Positions 1 through 11,242 of a DNA stretch of 64,000 nt are shown piece after piece. The DNA comes from Exophiala sp. HKRS030 (taxonomy: Eukaryota > Ascomycota > Eurotiomycetes > Chaetothyriales > Herpotrichiellaceae): NCBI GenBank assembly GCA_023897205.1, contig JAHWDD010000002.1, positions 6,634,001 through 6,698,000 on the forward strand, given 5' to 3'. The stretch's first letter is position 1. Every line of letters starts with the position of its first letter. The notes under the pieces are model-generated. The model was given only the letters and a program-made list of their open reading frames with translations. It was not told the DNA's origin and ran no database searches. A program made the translations under genes and the position numbers.

Positions 1-48
1 CATTATACGGAATCTGCGGCAAGCGGGCTTGAGAGCTTTCGGCACGAC

Positions 49-2043
49 TCATTTGGGGCCTCCGCGTGCAGTAGCACCAACGCGTGATCTACCTATCCCA
101 ATGGGAAGCGAGGAGACTTGATCACCCTCGTCACCATGGTGCGTCTTCAGTGCGTTATCTATCTCTCGTTGAAGTGTGATCTTCAAAAGCTCATTCAAAA
201 GTTTTTCTGTGTGTTGAGCGATACGATTCTTGGTCCGCCATTCCCTGCTCGTTCGAATGATCCGTACAACGCCTTCCTTGGCTAGTTGAGACAGGTGAGA
301 AAGTGGCTGACTAGCAGGTGCCATACACAAGATCACACCAGCTGTGAACAGGTGCATGAAGGCGAAAGAGATGCAGAATTGATCTCGTAGTCTTTGCAGA
401 GAGATTTGAGACATGCAGAGGGCTGCTTGGACAGCCATATCCAAAGAGGCTCTTATCGAGTCTAGGATGTGTTTTGATGGTTTAAATTGCCCCAAAGACG
501 AGATCTTGTGCTCCAACAAGGGGCGGTGCGTCAACATGACGGCGGCATTGTACAGTACCTGTATCATAAAAGCCTGAAGCAAAAGTTGTCTCCACTGGTT
601 TCGCGTTGGTGAAGTACTTTCCTGCCTCTCGGCATATTCCCACGGATCAGAGTGATTCCAGTTGTCCCACTCAAAAATTGGGGGAAAGGTGGCCCGGATC
701 TGCGTCAGGAGTTCCTGTACATGCTTTGTGCCTTCGATACTTGACTCTATTCCACTCGCAAGAGAACCATCGTTGAACTTTCGAATCCGAACTCGGTCCA
801 AAGCATGTCGAATGATGCGATATAGCTTGCACTTTAGAGTGTGAAAGGAAGCAGTGGTTGGTGCGTTTGGCAGGCCGTAAATTGGATGGTTCAGAATCGA
901 AGGATCAGAAATCTTCTGGTCGAGGTCAAACAATTCGTGTACGGTCGAAAAAGTTGGGTCGATAGAGCCTGGTCGGCCATAGATCATGGATCCAAATGTG
1001 TCTGCCACCATACAATGGTTCCAACATTTGTTCCGGATCTGCTGAAGAGTGACATCATGCGTTGTGATTCGTGAGGAATGGAGGCCTAATGTGTATGATA
1101 CACTCACAGCCATTCCAGTCAAGCTCCACGCCAGACTGGGAGAGTCATGATATACGTGAAACGTGGCCAATAGGAGACAAATCTGAACAGCCTCCAACGT
1201 ACAATCTTCCACGATATCGATCAGATGCAGGCGAACCTCTGTCGACAGATCTAGCAGCAGCTTTGCCGGGTCAATTGACAAGGCGCGCAAACGACTAGCT
1301 CCAGACCAGGTTTCATCCTTGAGACCGACTTGCAAACCTAAAAGGGCAACCGACAGCACGACGTTGACATTGCTCATGTCCCTCCGAGACCAAGTCGACA
1401 TGCTCAATATTCGGTCTGCCAGATCACGGAACTTCTGTTCCTGAAACAGGCATATGTACCAATGATAGCCTTCAAAGTATTTGTCGATTAGCAGCTGCAT
1501 GGCCTCTCCGGGAGGCAACTGCATGACCCCCAAGGTCCAGGTATGGTCAAGTGAAAGACCTCCATCGGCATGACCTGGAATGAGCGAGGAACTGGTAAGA
1601 TTGTCTCCTCCTTCGCTACCAAAGACGCTACGTGCGAATTCAATGCTGGACGTGGTAGCACCGAGGTCTTGATCTTCGACGGAATTCACGGTATTGACCA
1701 AGGTGACTATGCTCTCTGCTCTCGAGCCTTGTGCTTGAATTAGAGTGGACACATTACTGCTTTTGGGAAGTTGACTTTGTTCCTGGTGACGCAGGTCGTT
1801 ATCCTCGAGTGCACTTCTTCGTCTTTTCACGCTTGTTGACGACTTTGGTGATGACGTCGAACAGGAGACGCCGGCTCGTTGGCACAAGAGACAAGGTCTG
1901 AATGGATCGCACTAGAATTGTGACAAGTCAACGACAGATATTTCTGAGAAGTAGCCAGCCTTTACCTTGAGCTTTTGACGATGACATCTGTCGCAAGCCT
2001 TTACGACTCGGCCTAGGTGAGGGGCAGCATTATTTGCTTGCAT
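49..2043 (-). CDS. Zn2Cys6 fungal transcription factor
   Basis: Predicted 646-residue nuclear regulator in two exons (2043-1966 and 1911-49; intron 1965-1912, 54 nt, GTAAAG donor and CTAG acceptor). Joining the exons restores a complete binuclear zinc cluster with cysteines at residues 17, 20, 27, 33, 36 and 43 (CX2CX6CX5CX2CX6C). The intron sits exactly before the third cysteine. A Ser-rich linker follows, and then a long helical middle region typical of the fungal-specific regulatory domain (roughly residues 140-450). The start is the ATG at 2043, because the long single-exon reading frame lacks half of the zinc cluster. The family binds CGG-type triplets, but no target genes can be inferred here. 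It faces the PRPP synthetase gene across about 1.25 kb. Confidence 0.88.
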
Positions 2044-3297
2044 TGTTTAGACTCCACCACTGACGGCAATTTACGGAAGTAGTCGGAACCTTGAGTCTCC
2101 TGAGTGTCGTGTGCAAGTCTGCCAAACACGGCACAGCCTCGTGGCGTTGACCAATTTCGTGATGGGGAGTGTGTGATTGGAAAGCATGAGCGGCGGCAAG
2201 GCTCTACCAGCAAGACATGGTTGGAGTCCGCTGGGACAGGGAGGAGTACTAAGCAGTTGGAGGTACCCTATCGAATCAAGGCCTGTTTGATTTTGAGGAA
2301 CTTTTTACAGCAATCCCTTCGGGCGCTCACAGTATTGCCAGAAGTAATCATCTGTTTGCCTAGTTTATTCGTTAGTGGGAATACTCCGGATTTGCTCGAC
2401 CCCGCATCTCCACAATCATGCTCTCTTATCACGAGCACCTCATAAGAAGAAGCGTGATCGAAGACAGAAGCTGGGGTGTAAATGGCGGCGCTGGATAAGA
2501 TTTCAAAGATTTCGAATCCAATGACTGTGCAGGACTTGTTAATGGATGTGTGACTGGTGGGTCGGACGCATTGAGAACGGCACCAAATACTGGTTGTTAG
2601 CCAAGCGACGCCAGCTGAAGCACCTACAGTAGGTAGTCAAAACATGATTCTTGGCTAACCGCTTCAACGATGAACCCGTCGAAATAAAGGTAGATCACCG
2701 TGAACGAGGAAAGGCGCGTGGTTAAGCAGAAGAAAGGCTCCCCTCGGTCTTGATTTAGCTGCATCATGCAGGTAGAGGAGGAAGAAATTTTGGGAAAAGG
2801 CACGCGGAGGAGCAAAATGACGCCATTCTTTGTGCCTCGGAAGGAAGCGACTTGATGGGGAAAAAGGGCAGGAACGCAGGTGAAGGGAATCCTCTGGTTA
2901 GGGCAGGCACGGGCAAAGAAGCATGGGCATGGGCAGGGGCATGGGCATGGGCATGGAGGCGGCAGGTGCGACTCGGTAAAAGAATTGGGAAGGAAAGAGT
3001 GGCAGAGGAGGCAGGGAAGGTGGGGCGAGTGACAAAACTTCTTGCACCGCAACCATTTTCGGAATCTCTCACTTTTTTGCTTTATCTCATTCTCATCATG
3101 TCGCTCTACAACCACGCCATCGCATGTCTCATGCAGACAGGTCCTCTACCTGGCGATTCAGCTTTTGATATCTCGCTTTAGACCACTCTCCACCTGCCTC
3201 GTCTCCCCACCTCACTCAAATCTCTATTCAGATATCCCGATTCGAAAACCTTTTACCTTTTACCCGGAAACGCTTCAAAACCCTCCCCTCCTCAACC
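2044..3297. other. Intergenic region between divergent regulator and PRPP synthetase genes
   Basis: No protein-coding gene is supportable. Short overlapping frames on both strands have no recognisable product. It should hold the promoters of both divergent genes. The part next to the PRPP synthetase start is rich in C and T on the + strand (about 3180-3297), as is common in fungal leaders. A GGGCAT repeat lies at 2921-2956. Confidence 0.6.
2921..2956. repeat. Imperfect GCATGG hexamer repeat
   Basis: About six tandem copies of a GGGCAT unit, with one copy altered to GGGCAG, lie 340 bp upstream of the PRPP synthetase start. The repeat contains no stop in several frames and so generates spurious Pro/Ala/Cys-rich reading frames. 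Confidence 0.85.
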
Positions 3298-4704
3298 ATG
3301 GTCCGTAATATTGTGGTCCTCGGCGGTTCGTCTCACCCTGCACTCACCGAGACCATATGTGATGTCCTGGGAATCCAGCAAGGATCTGCCCTGTTCTCCA
3401 AATTTGCAGTCGGCGAAACTCGAGTCGAAATTGGAGAGTCCGTCCGCGGTAAAGATGTCTACATTATTCAATCAGGCGGTGGTAAGGTCAATGATCATTT
3501 TATTGAACTCCTGATCGCCATCTCCGCCTGCAAGACTGCTTCCGCTAAAAAAGTCACCGCAATCCTACCTCTATTTCCCTACTCCCGTCAATCGGATATC
3601 CCCTACAACAAAACCGGTGCCCCACTGATCAAAGCCTCGAGCGCCTCCACCAAACTCGAACAAAATGGTTACACTTTTGACAGTATCCCGCCCACCCCTC
3701 ATCCAGAAAAGACTGAAAGCCCTGGTCTTGCCAACGGTCATCCCCTCCACAAGGCTGCATCCAGAAGCGATCTCGATGGGCCCGAGAACAGTCCTGCTCA
3801 TCACGCTCGCTTTAGCCATTACCGAGACTCAAGCTCGCATTCAAGCACAAAGTCAGAGTACTTTACAGGAGGAAGGAGACGTACCGATTCTGCTGCTTCC
3901 ACAAATGGTGTTGCAAATTACGATTTTGCCCAACAATTGTCCCCCAAGTCCGAAGTCCCACAGGACGTCTTCAAGCCTCGTCCTGGATACAAGCAGTGGG
4001 TGGCTCAAGCTGGAACACTTGTAGCTGATTTGCTCACTTGTGCTGGTGCAGACCATGTCATCACGATGGACCTGCATGATCCCCAGTATCAAGGCTTCTT
4101 TGACATTCCAGTCGACAACCTCCATGGGCGACCCTTGTTGAAGAAATACATTCAGCAGCATATACCCGATTACCGAAATGGTATTGTCGTCAGTCCTGAC
4201 GCTGGAGGCGCAAAACGTGCCACTGCCATTGCCGATTCCCTGGGCATTGATTTCGCCCTTATCCACAAGGAACGAAGACCTACCAAAATCACAGATCGTC
4301 AAAATGCAACCATGATGCTTGTGGGTGACGTCTCTGGAAAAGTTGCCATCCTGATCGATGACCTTGCTGACACCAGCAACACGATTACTCGTGCAGCCAA
4401 GCTGCTCAAGAAAGAGGGCGCGAGCAAGGTCTACGCCTTGGTGACTCATGGTGTACTCAGTGGTGATGCAATCGACAGAATCAATGCCAGCGCCTTGGAC
4501 AAGGTCATTGTTACCAACACTGTAGATCAATCAGAACACCGTAGAAGATGTCCCAAATTGGAAGTTTTGGAGGTTGGGCACGTGTTTGCTGAGGTGAGTA
4601 CTCCACAATTATGGTACCGGAGATTGTGACTGACGATGTGTATCAAGGCCATTAGACGAGTTCACTACGGAGAGAGTATCAGTGTTCTATTCCAGTATGA
4701 CTAG
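3298..4704 (+). CDS. PRS1: Ribose-phosphate pyrophosphokinase (PRPP synthetase), Prs1-like
   Basis: Makes 5-phosphoribosyl-1-pyrophosphate from ribose-5-phosphate and ATP for purine, pyrimidine, His and Trp synthesis; cytosolic. Two exons (3298-4593, 4648-4704) with a 54-nt intron give 450 residues. The small last exon supplies the conserved C-terminus (AIRRVHYGES). Visible family motifs are PYSRQ near residue 95, the ATP/metal region MDLHDPQYQGFFDIPVDN (about 257-274), a KERRPTKI flexible-loop segment, and the PRPP-binding LIDDLADTSNT segment. Between residues about 101 and 230 a Ser- and charge-rich stretch replaces the short loop of bacterial and human enzymes. Such insertions are known in fungal Prs1-type subunits. 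The enzyme usually works as a hetero-oligomer with other Prs subunits encoded elsewhere. Confidence 0.95.
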
Positions 4705-5692
4705 GTGACACCACTGGGAGAAGACGTATGCGAAGCATCTGCAGTCTCTTCATAGGCGTAATGTTTGAGCTTACTGGCACAAACGTGATTCGTCATCTAT
4801 CTCTCTTATCGTCTATCGTCTCTCTCGCATTCACAAAGATTCGATTGCATACACAAGGAACCCGAGCTAAGTTTCCTCGGGCCGCTGTTCCAGGCCGAAA
4901 ATGAGCCTATGGGTTTCGTTGGCGTTCATATCACAGTCTCTGCATACATCGCATACTCGTTTGCTTTCGTGCATTTTCACCACAAACCAGTAACAAAAAC
5001 ACGCATAAAATAGGAGCACCTTGAACCAAGTGCTGGAGAGGGCTCCCATGGGGTAGAATCAAAGTGGTTGGCTGGGCGGAGAATTTTCATTGAAGTTATT
5101 CTTGCTTCCACGTCAAGATACTTACTATCAACGATGTCATGTTTATAGTTCAGTTCGGGCCGCATAGTCGCCGAGGGATTGCCGGGCCAGTTAGCCGGGC
5201 TCTTTCTTGGAGCCTCTTGAATCAGGAATGTGATGCAGATAAAATGGGCAACCTAGCATCCCAAAAGACGAAGCGAACGTCTTAAACGCACCTATCGGTT
5301 TGCGTGTATCGTGTACCGTGAAACCGTGCACAAGAGAAACATGATCATAGACCATAGAACGGCAATGAAACGAATGTGTCAACATAATCCGGCATATCAG
5401 ATCAAACGATCGATCGATCGATCGATCTATTGATCGTTTCGTTCTTTGCGCGTGATTGAGATGTGTGTGCTGCGATAAGATCACAAACGTCGAATAATAA
5501 TCAGCAGTTTTAATAAAAACAATTGCATGAGACGAAACTCAGGATGTATATCATCTACTAGCCGCCTACATCAAAGCATCGGCCGACCATCATGTTACCA
5601 TAATCGACGTGTTACTGGTTAAGAAGGGCTGACACGAATGCTGAGGCCCTCCACTGAGGAAAATCATAGATCAGATAAACCCGGTCTTCTAG
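4705..5692. other. Intergenic region, convergent 3' ends
   Basis: Lies between the ends of the PRPP synthetase and the next gene on the opposite strand, so it should contain both 3' untranslated regions. No gene is recognisable. A palindromic GATC repeat is listed separately. Confidence 0.6.
5404..5439. repeat. GATC tetranucleotide run inside an inverted repeat
   Basis: About five GATC/CGAT units are flanked by an 8-base inverted pair (AAACGATC at 5404-5411 and GATCGTTT at 5432-5439). Because the core is itself self-complementary, either strand could form a hairpin. It lies in a convergent intergenic region. Confidence 0.85.
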
Positions 5693-6646
5693 TTAGACTC
5701 CCATATTGGGCCAGTGCAGCGCTCTTGCATAATCAAGTGGCAGGTGTCTTGGGATGGTAGCGCTGTTTTCGAAAATAGCCATGTTGATTGTAAATGGAAG
5801 GGACTTTCGGTATGTTTTTGGCTTCCGCATCTTTAGCAGTTTCACCAGCAAAGCTCTGTTGTCGATGTATGTCGTTTGCTTTGGTTGAGGCATTGAAAAG
5901 CAACTCGTCTTCGATGTAGGCATCTTGTGCCTATTCTCCCGTTGGGGTGGGTTCTTGGGATGATAGAAAACTGTCCTCTGAAACATGTCGTTCTGTGTTG
6001 TGGTTGATGTCGAGGATTTGCGAGAGAACTTGACCACTTCTAGATTTGCATCCGAGCCAGCGGCTCTGGTGTAATGAGCTATCAATGCTTCATCTTGGCA
6101 AGACTCTGCTATACGGCCATGTTGGACCCCAGCTCCGACCTTGCCACGATCCCATGCGTCTCGAGGCACAACCTTGCGAAGCCGCCGAGGAATGACGCAC
6201 TGGTCTATGCGGGAAGTCGGTTGATGTGATCTGTGACCGCTTGCTAATGATGGAGTGTTGATCCTTTCTCTCAACCACTCTAGACTGTCCCAGCGATGAT
6301 GACGTCGGAAGTTGTATTGCTCGAATCCAGAGCCATGAATCAAATGAGCTGAGAATTTGTATGACTTTGGTACTAGATGATCAACAATCGTTCCGACATG
6401 GGACCTGAGCTTCGGGACGCTATTGTGCCGTGAACCAGGCATTGAACGAATGGGCGGCTGTCCTGAGCTCAACGACGTTGACTGATTCATATTGACCTGG
6501 AGCAGCATCAGCGACGACAAGTTCGAATGATGGAAATATCCGGGTTCAAACGCCGGCAAAATTCTGGCGGAAGAAAGACAACGAGGGGAATAGGTATCGA
6601 GATAGGACCAGTTCAAGGATTCAAAAGTAAAATCGGATATTGACAT
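5693..6646 (-). CDS. Hypothetical protein, unrecognised
   Basis: Uninterrupted frame of 317 codons starting at the ATG at 6646; the frame continues 27 codons upstream without an ATG. The product is basic and rich in Ser, Arg, His and Pro, with no signal peptide, clear membrane segment or motif I recognise, and it looks largely disordered. Its C-terminal third is more lysine-rich (a KMRKPKTYRKS patch). It lies just beyond the 3' end of the V-ATPase gene, on the same strand. It may be a lineage-specific protein. A 950-bp open frame is unlikely but not impossible by chance, and it may also have missed exons. Confidence 0.5.
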   Translation of the reverse strand: MSISDFTFESLNWSYLDTYSPRCLSSARILPAFEPGYFHHSNLSSLMLLQVNMNQSTSLSSGQPPIRSMPGSRHNSVPKLRSHVGTIVDHLVPKSYKFSAHLIHGSGFEQYNFRRHHRWDSLEWLRERINTPSLASGHRSHQPTSRIDQCVIPRRLRKVVPRDAWDRGKVGAGVQHGRIAESCQDEALIAHYTRAAGSDANLEVVKFSRKSSTSTTTQNDMFQRTVFYHPKNPPQRENRHKMPTSKTSCFSMPQPKQTTYIDNRALLVKLLKMRKPKTYRKSLPFTINMAIFENSATIPRHLPLDYARALHWPNMGV

Positions 6647-6984
6647 TTGTTCTGAAGATAGAGTCAATAGACAACGATGACCATCACGTAAAGGTTGAAC
6701 AGAAGTTGAACAGGGGAAGAAGAACAACGAAGGCAGGAGTCATCCATATTGGTCGATTCGCTTCTTTTGAGCAAGAACTCATATCGAGAAGCGTCCAAAA
6801 AGCCCTTGGGCATATGTCGACACGACTGTGGAACGCTGTCACAGACGGGTTGAAAACATTCCCTGTTGATTACTGGGTTTGGTGGTGTTCCCACTACCAA
6901 TTCATACCAATATATTTCTGAGCTTGAATTTGCTCCCTCTACCAAACGCCCTGGCGCTGTACTAGAATATACACAATTCGAGGA
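6647..6984. other. Short intergenic gap
   Basis: 338 bp between the start of the hypothetical gene and the 3' end of the V-ATPase subunit gene. Two overlapping antisense frames are present, neither with support. No other structure was seen. Confidence 0.5.
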
Positions 6985-8231
6985 TTAAAACACACTGATG
7001 TAGTTTCCTATCCTCTCTTTCTGGTTCTGAGCAATACACTCGGCGATCCAAGTGATGTTTCGGATTTCCTGAAGACAGTTAATAGGGGATCTCAGACGGT
7101 TTGGGCATGGTCTTACCTGTTCCCGTAGTTTTACCCACGCATAAATAATTGCGTGTGTGAATTGATTGGTGAAGACGAGCTTGGATAATTCCATCTCTTT
7201 TTGGTAGAATAGATCTTCCAGTGATTTGGATTCAGTGCCCAGCCCACCAGATTGATTACCACCACCAACACCTCCTTGATTGAAACCAACTTCGTCGAAA
7301 AATCGTTTGTAATCACCAACACCGCTGACGGCGAGTGCAACGCCCTCCAAATCTTCGGCTCTGGACAACATAAGCATGCCTTCTGGATAGAGCTTGCCGA
7401 TATCAGGATACAGCTTTCTCCGTTGGTCCTTTGAGAGTTCTGTGCCGAAGGAATTGATGGTGATGTTAATTGCTCGACGGTCGGCCTCGAAGTCCAGGAT
7501 CTCGGACATAATCTGACCGGTCGTGGTAAGAGATAGCTCGGGGTCGTTGTTGACGAAATTGTAGAAATCCTCCAGGTAGTTTTTGTAGAGGGTGTTACGG
7601 ACGATTTCGATATTGAGCTCGTCCAAATCTTGGTGGCTGAGGCTCCCTTTGAAATACGGAGCGAGTGGTGTTTCGATCAGCACCGAATTATACAGCTCCT
7701 CGATGTTGGTGGCCACCGTCAGGACGGGTAATGTCTCGAACCAGCCCAGCGGGTGACATCTGTCTAACAATTCTTTTGTATCTCTTTCATGTAGAGTTCC
7801 CGTAATCAGTAGGGCCACATTATCGATCATGTACGAATAGGTCAGGTAATCCATAAACTTGTGTAATGAACCAGTTGCCTGTCCTTGGAGATATCTGAAG
7901 TCGGCAACCAGCTTCTCCGTCGTCTTAGCTGCAAGAGCAGAGGTTGAAGGATTGGGAGGAAGTGTTGATAGTGTTTCGCCATAAGCTGGGCCAAGCTGAA
8001 GTTTAACGTCGTCGATTGACTCGCATTGAGTGAGCTGGACAAGTCAGAGATGAGTACACAACAGGGTCAACTGCGATAGACTCACATTGCTGTAATTGGT
8101 TGAAGTCAACAGCGCATTCCTGTAACCTCGAACAATGCCTTCCAGGTAGCCGCCGTTGACATTGAAGAACAGGCCTGGTTCTATAGTCAGTAAACTGCAT
8201 GGGGGAGGAGTTCAGGCAGCATACCCTCCAT
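6985..8231 (-). CDS. VMA6: V-type proton ATPase subunit d
   Basis: Stalk subunit of the V0 sector, needed to assemble the proton pump on vacuole and endosome membranes. Four exons (8231-8225, 8174-8086, 8034-7117, 7068-6985) with introns of 50, 51 and 48 nt encode 365 residues, close to the usual family length. The first exon is only 7 nt (ATGGAGG). It joins in phase to give the expected N-terminus MEGLFFNVNGGYLEG. The long third exon carries the characteristic YLTYSYMIDNV and HPLGWFETLP stretches, and the last exon ends in ERIGNYISVF. A Gly-rich loop (about residues 276-292) is inserted near the C-terminal third. It is divergent from NOP58, with 576 bp between the starts. Confidence 0.96.
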
Positions 8232-8807
8232 CGCGAACCGTCGCAGCTTCTTGAACGACTCGACGCAGAAAGTGATCACAAAAAGTAATGTGAGAGGAGA
8301 AGGAAAGGTAGAAATTACGTAGGATTGAGCCCAGGGAAGTCACTGGACGGAAGAGAAAGTAGGACAGTCGAAGGGTGGGCAGGCGAATCTATCAGCCGGG
8401 ATTTGAAGCTGCAGATATCTAGTTAGCATCGTGAACGTCGACCTTCGCCGCTTTGGTTGATGGAGGTGCTTTATCACGTGACCTAAGTTGGAGATACCCA
8501 ACCAGGACTAATAAGGAAAGGCGCACGATCGCACGACTTAGACACACTAATAACCCAGAAGTCGTCTTTTTCATCACTTTAGTAGAGCTAATCCCACTAG
8601 TGGCTTGGTCAAGACTGGCTCTTGGCAAAGGCGGGTCCGAATTTTGTTGCAGCTTCAATTTTTTGGAGAGCGAAGAAGAACTCGACAAACTTCTTGCAGA
8701 TGGGCGCAAGACCAGCATAATTTACCACAATCCTCCAACTTTTACCCTCATCAGTATAATAACATTCGCTCAATTATAACCGGCGCTGTTGCGCTGTCAT
8801 AGCCATC
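8232..8807. promoter_or_regulatory. Divergent promoter of VMA6 and NOP58
   Basis: Gene-free 576 bp between two divergent starts. It contains an 8-base palindrome TCACGTGA at 8474-8481, an E-box core that fits Cbf1/bHLH-type binding sites, and AT-rich tracts near 8655-8665. Short frames in this interval have no recognisable product. Confidence 0.6.
8474..8481. promoter_or_regulatory. E-box palindrome TCACGTGA
   Basis: Perfect 8-base palindrome in the VMA6/NOP58 divergent promoter, 243 bp upstream of the VMA6 start codon and 327 bp upstream of NOP58. The CACGTG core is bound by Cbf1/Pho4-type bHLH proteins in fungi. Function here is inferred only. Confidence 0.45.
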
Positions 8808-10709
8808 ATGACTCTCCTTATTCTTACTGAAACTTCTGCCGGTTATGCATTGCTCAAGGCCAAAGACAAGAAACTTCTCAAACGAGATGATCTGGTCGCA
8901 GAACTTACCGGCGTCGACAAGGTCACTTCGCAGTTGAAACTCAAGGAATTTCAAAAGTTCGACAGTGCGGCTGCCGCCTTAGAGGAAGCTGCCGCTATTG
9001 TTGAAGGCAAAGTCACTCCCAAGCTCGCCTCGCTTCTCGAGTCTCTGAAAGATGAAAAGAAACTATCACTCGCAGTGGCCGATCCCAAACTAGGCAATGC
9101 CATTGGCAAGATTCCAGGTCTTGATATCAAAGCCATCGCAGATTCCGCTACCGCCGACCTCTACCGCGCCGTCCGAGAACACCTACCGTCCCTCATTCCA
9201 GGCTTATTGCCTGAAGATGTCAAGACTATGTCTCTCGGTCTCTCACACTCTCTCGCGCGTCACAAACTCAAGTTTTCGCCCGATAAGATTGATGTTATGA
9301 TTGTGCAGGCTATTGGTCTATTGGACGACCTGGACAAGGAACTCAACACATATGCAATGAGAGTTAAAGAGTGGTATGGCTGGCATTTCCCTGAAATGGC
9401 CAAAATCCTCAATGACAATCTTGCATATGCCAAGGTTGTGCTTAAGATGGGCATGCGCACAAATTGGGAGCAGAGTGATTTGGCCGAGATCTTACCCGAA
9501 GAAATTGAGGCTGCCGTCAAGGCTGCCGCTGATCGATCTATGGGCACAGAAATTACAGACGAAGATCTCGAAAACATCCAGAGCCTAGCAGAGCAAGTGG
9601 TTCAATTCACCGAGTATCGAACACAATTAGCAAGCTATCTCTCCGCACGAATGGCGGCAATTGCTCCCAACCTGACTGCCCTTGTCGGTGAACTTGTTGG
9701 AGCTCGCCTGATAGCCCACGCTGGTAGCTTGATGAACTTGTCCAAGAGCCCCGCCAGTACCATCCAGATCTTGGGTGCTGAGAAAGCACTGTTCCGGGCT
9801 CTCAAGACGAAACACGATACCCCAAAATACGGTCTTTTGTATCACGCATCGCTCATTGGTCAAGCATCTGGCAAGAACAAGGGCAAGATGGCTCGAGTTC
9901 TTGCAGCCAAGGCTGCTTTGGGATTGAGAGTGGATGCCTTACATGATTGGGGTGATGATGAGGCTAACATCCCCGAAGATGAGAAGGCAGCGTTGGGACT
10001 GGAAGCGAGAAACAACCTCGAACGTAAACTTGCTGCACTAGAAGGCAAACCATTGAAGCCTCGAGGTGTTGGGATCGCACCCAATGGTGTTGCTGTGACA
10101 CCACAGCCAAAGAAATGGGAAGTCAAAGAGGCTCGAAAATACAATCCCGATGCTGATGGCCTGGACGGTGACGAAGCTCCTGCCAAGAAGGAAAAGAAGT
10201 CCAAGAAGAAGTTGATTGAAGAAGTCCCAGCCCCCAAAACCGAAGACAGCGACTCGGACGACGATGATTCAGACGAGGCAGAGTCACAACCCGATGATCC
10301 AATTGATTCAGATGAAGCTACTGCTATCGTCCCTGCCAGCATCAACGGCGTCAATGGAACATCAAGCAAGTCTTCAAAGCACAGTGATAAAGAGTCAGCG
10401 AAAAAGGCCAAGAAGGACAAGAAGTCGAGCACAGGAGAACGCAGTGTGGAAGAGTTGGCCAAATTGGCGGGACTTAGCGTGCAACGATACACTAGGAAAC
10501 TTGAACGAGGAGAAATTGAGTTCAGTGCCGACGGTATCCCATCCTCGATTTCCAAAAAGGATATCAAGAAGGCGAAGAAAGCGGCCGAAAAGGCAGCGGC
10601 AGCACTCTCGAATGGTGAACAAGAAGGAACCAAGAAGAGGAAGAGAACAGAAGAGGAAGTGGAAGTGCCAAAGCAAGAGAAGAAGAAGAAGCGGAAAGAA
10701 AAGGCATGA
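8808..10709 (+). CDS. NOP58: Nucleolar protein 58, box C/D snoRNP core
   Basis: Core protein of box C/D snoRNPs, which guide 2'-O-methylation and processing of pre-rRNA in the nucleolus. A single uninterrupted exon encodes 633 residues. The N-terminus ([20 protein letters not shown]) is the family's NOP5 N-terminal domain. A coiled-coil and Nop RNA-binding domain follow (about residues 160-400), including the conserved [19 protein letters not shown] and [11 protein letters not shown] segments. The last 190 residues are a charged tail with acidic clusters and repeated Lys-Lys-Glu/Asp runs ending in KKKKRKEKA, typical of Nop58 and Nop56. Confidence 0.97.
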   Translation: MTLLILTETSAGYALLKAKDKKLLKRDDLVAELTGVDKVTSQLKLKEFQKFDSAAAALEEAAAIVEGKVTPKLASLLESLKDEKKLSLAVADPKLGNAIGKIPGLDIKAIADSATADLYRAVREHLPSLIPGLLPEDVKTMSLGLSHSLARHKLKFSPDKIDVMIVQAIGLLDDLDKELNTYAMRVKEWYGWHFPEMAKILNDNLAYAKVVLKMGMRTNWEQSDLAEILPEEIEAAVKAAADRSMGTEITDEDLENIQSLAEQVVQFTEYRTQLASYLSARMAAIAPNLTALVGELVGARLIAHAGSLMNLSKSPASTIQILGAEKALFRALKTKHDTPKYGLLYHASLIGQASGKNKGKMARVLAAKAALGLRVDALHDWGDDEANIPEDEKAALGLEARNNLERKLAALEGKPLKPRGVGIAPNGVAVTPQPKKWEVKEARKYNPDADGLDGDEAPAKKEKKSKKKLIEEVPAPKTEDSDSDDDDSDEAESQPDDPIDSDEATAIVPASINGVNGTSSKSSKHSDKESAKKAKKDKKSSTGERSVEELAKLAGLSVQRYTRKLERGEIEFSADGIPSSISKKDIKKAKKAAEKAAAALSNGEQEGTKKRKRTEEEVEVPKQEKKKKRKEKA

Positions 10710-11242
10710 AACGTTGCACACGTTTATTCATGTTGAATGCCATCTTTTCTGGAGTTTCTTGCTATTTTCATGCATGGCGTCGGTGGATGGAGTTCGTGGT
10801 CGGGTTCCAGTCGAACTTGAAGAGCTCTGGGAGAATAAAAATGTACAAATCAACGTGGTTGGTAGAGGATCACAATTGGCCCTCTCCAGCACTCTTACAG
10901 TAGGACCATGTGGGAGTCATCATTACATTGCTCACTGTAAATGAGAGATACCATTGCTAGCTATTGGGTAGTAATTGATGTTACCGATGACAGTCTTGCT
11001 CCTTGTATGATAAATCAATCGACCACTTCCAACATTCATGTAGACATTTTACCATGCAACACACCGTCTTCAGGGTGGTAGATGGTGGTCAATTCCAAGT
11101 GCGGAGAGTGCGGAGAAAAGTTTCCAAATTCTACAACTGGACGATTTATTTTCTACCTGCGTGGGAGTTTTGAGCCATCCCAAGGTCGACAGACAAGTCT
11201 CGACTCTTGGATTATGGCCAGGGAAAGGCCATCACTGTAGCG
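10710..11242. other. Intergenic region between NOP58 and RPC9
   Basis: 533 bp in a head-to-tail arrangement. It should hold the NOP58 3' UTR and the RPC9 promoter. No gene or repeat is recognised. Confidence 0.5.

Noticed and set aside
2624..3181. Cys/Pro- and Ala/Trp-rich frames over the GGGCAT repeat
   Set aside because: Produced by the hexamer repeat, which lacks stops; translations are low-complexity on both strands.
3853..4530. 225-codon antisense frame within PRPP synthetase
   Set aside because: Lies fully within a confidently assigned gene and has no recognisable family.
9860..10633. 257-codon antisense frame within NOP58
   Set aside because: Shadow of the NOP58 coding strand; Ser/Phe/Ala-rich translation without motifs.
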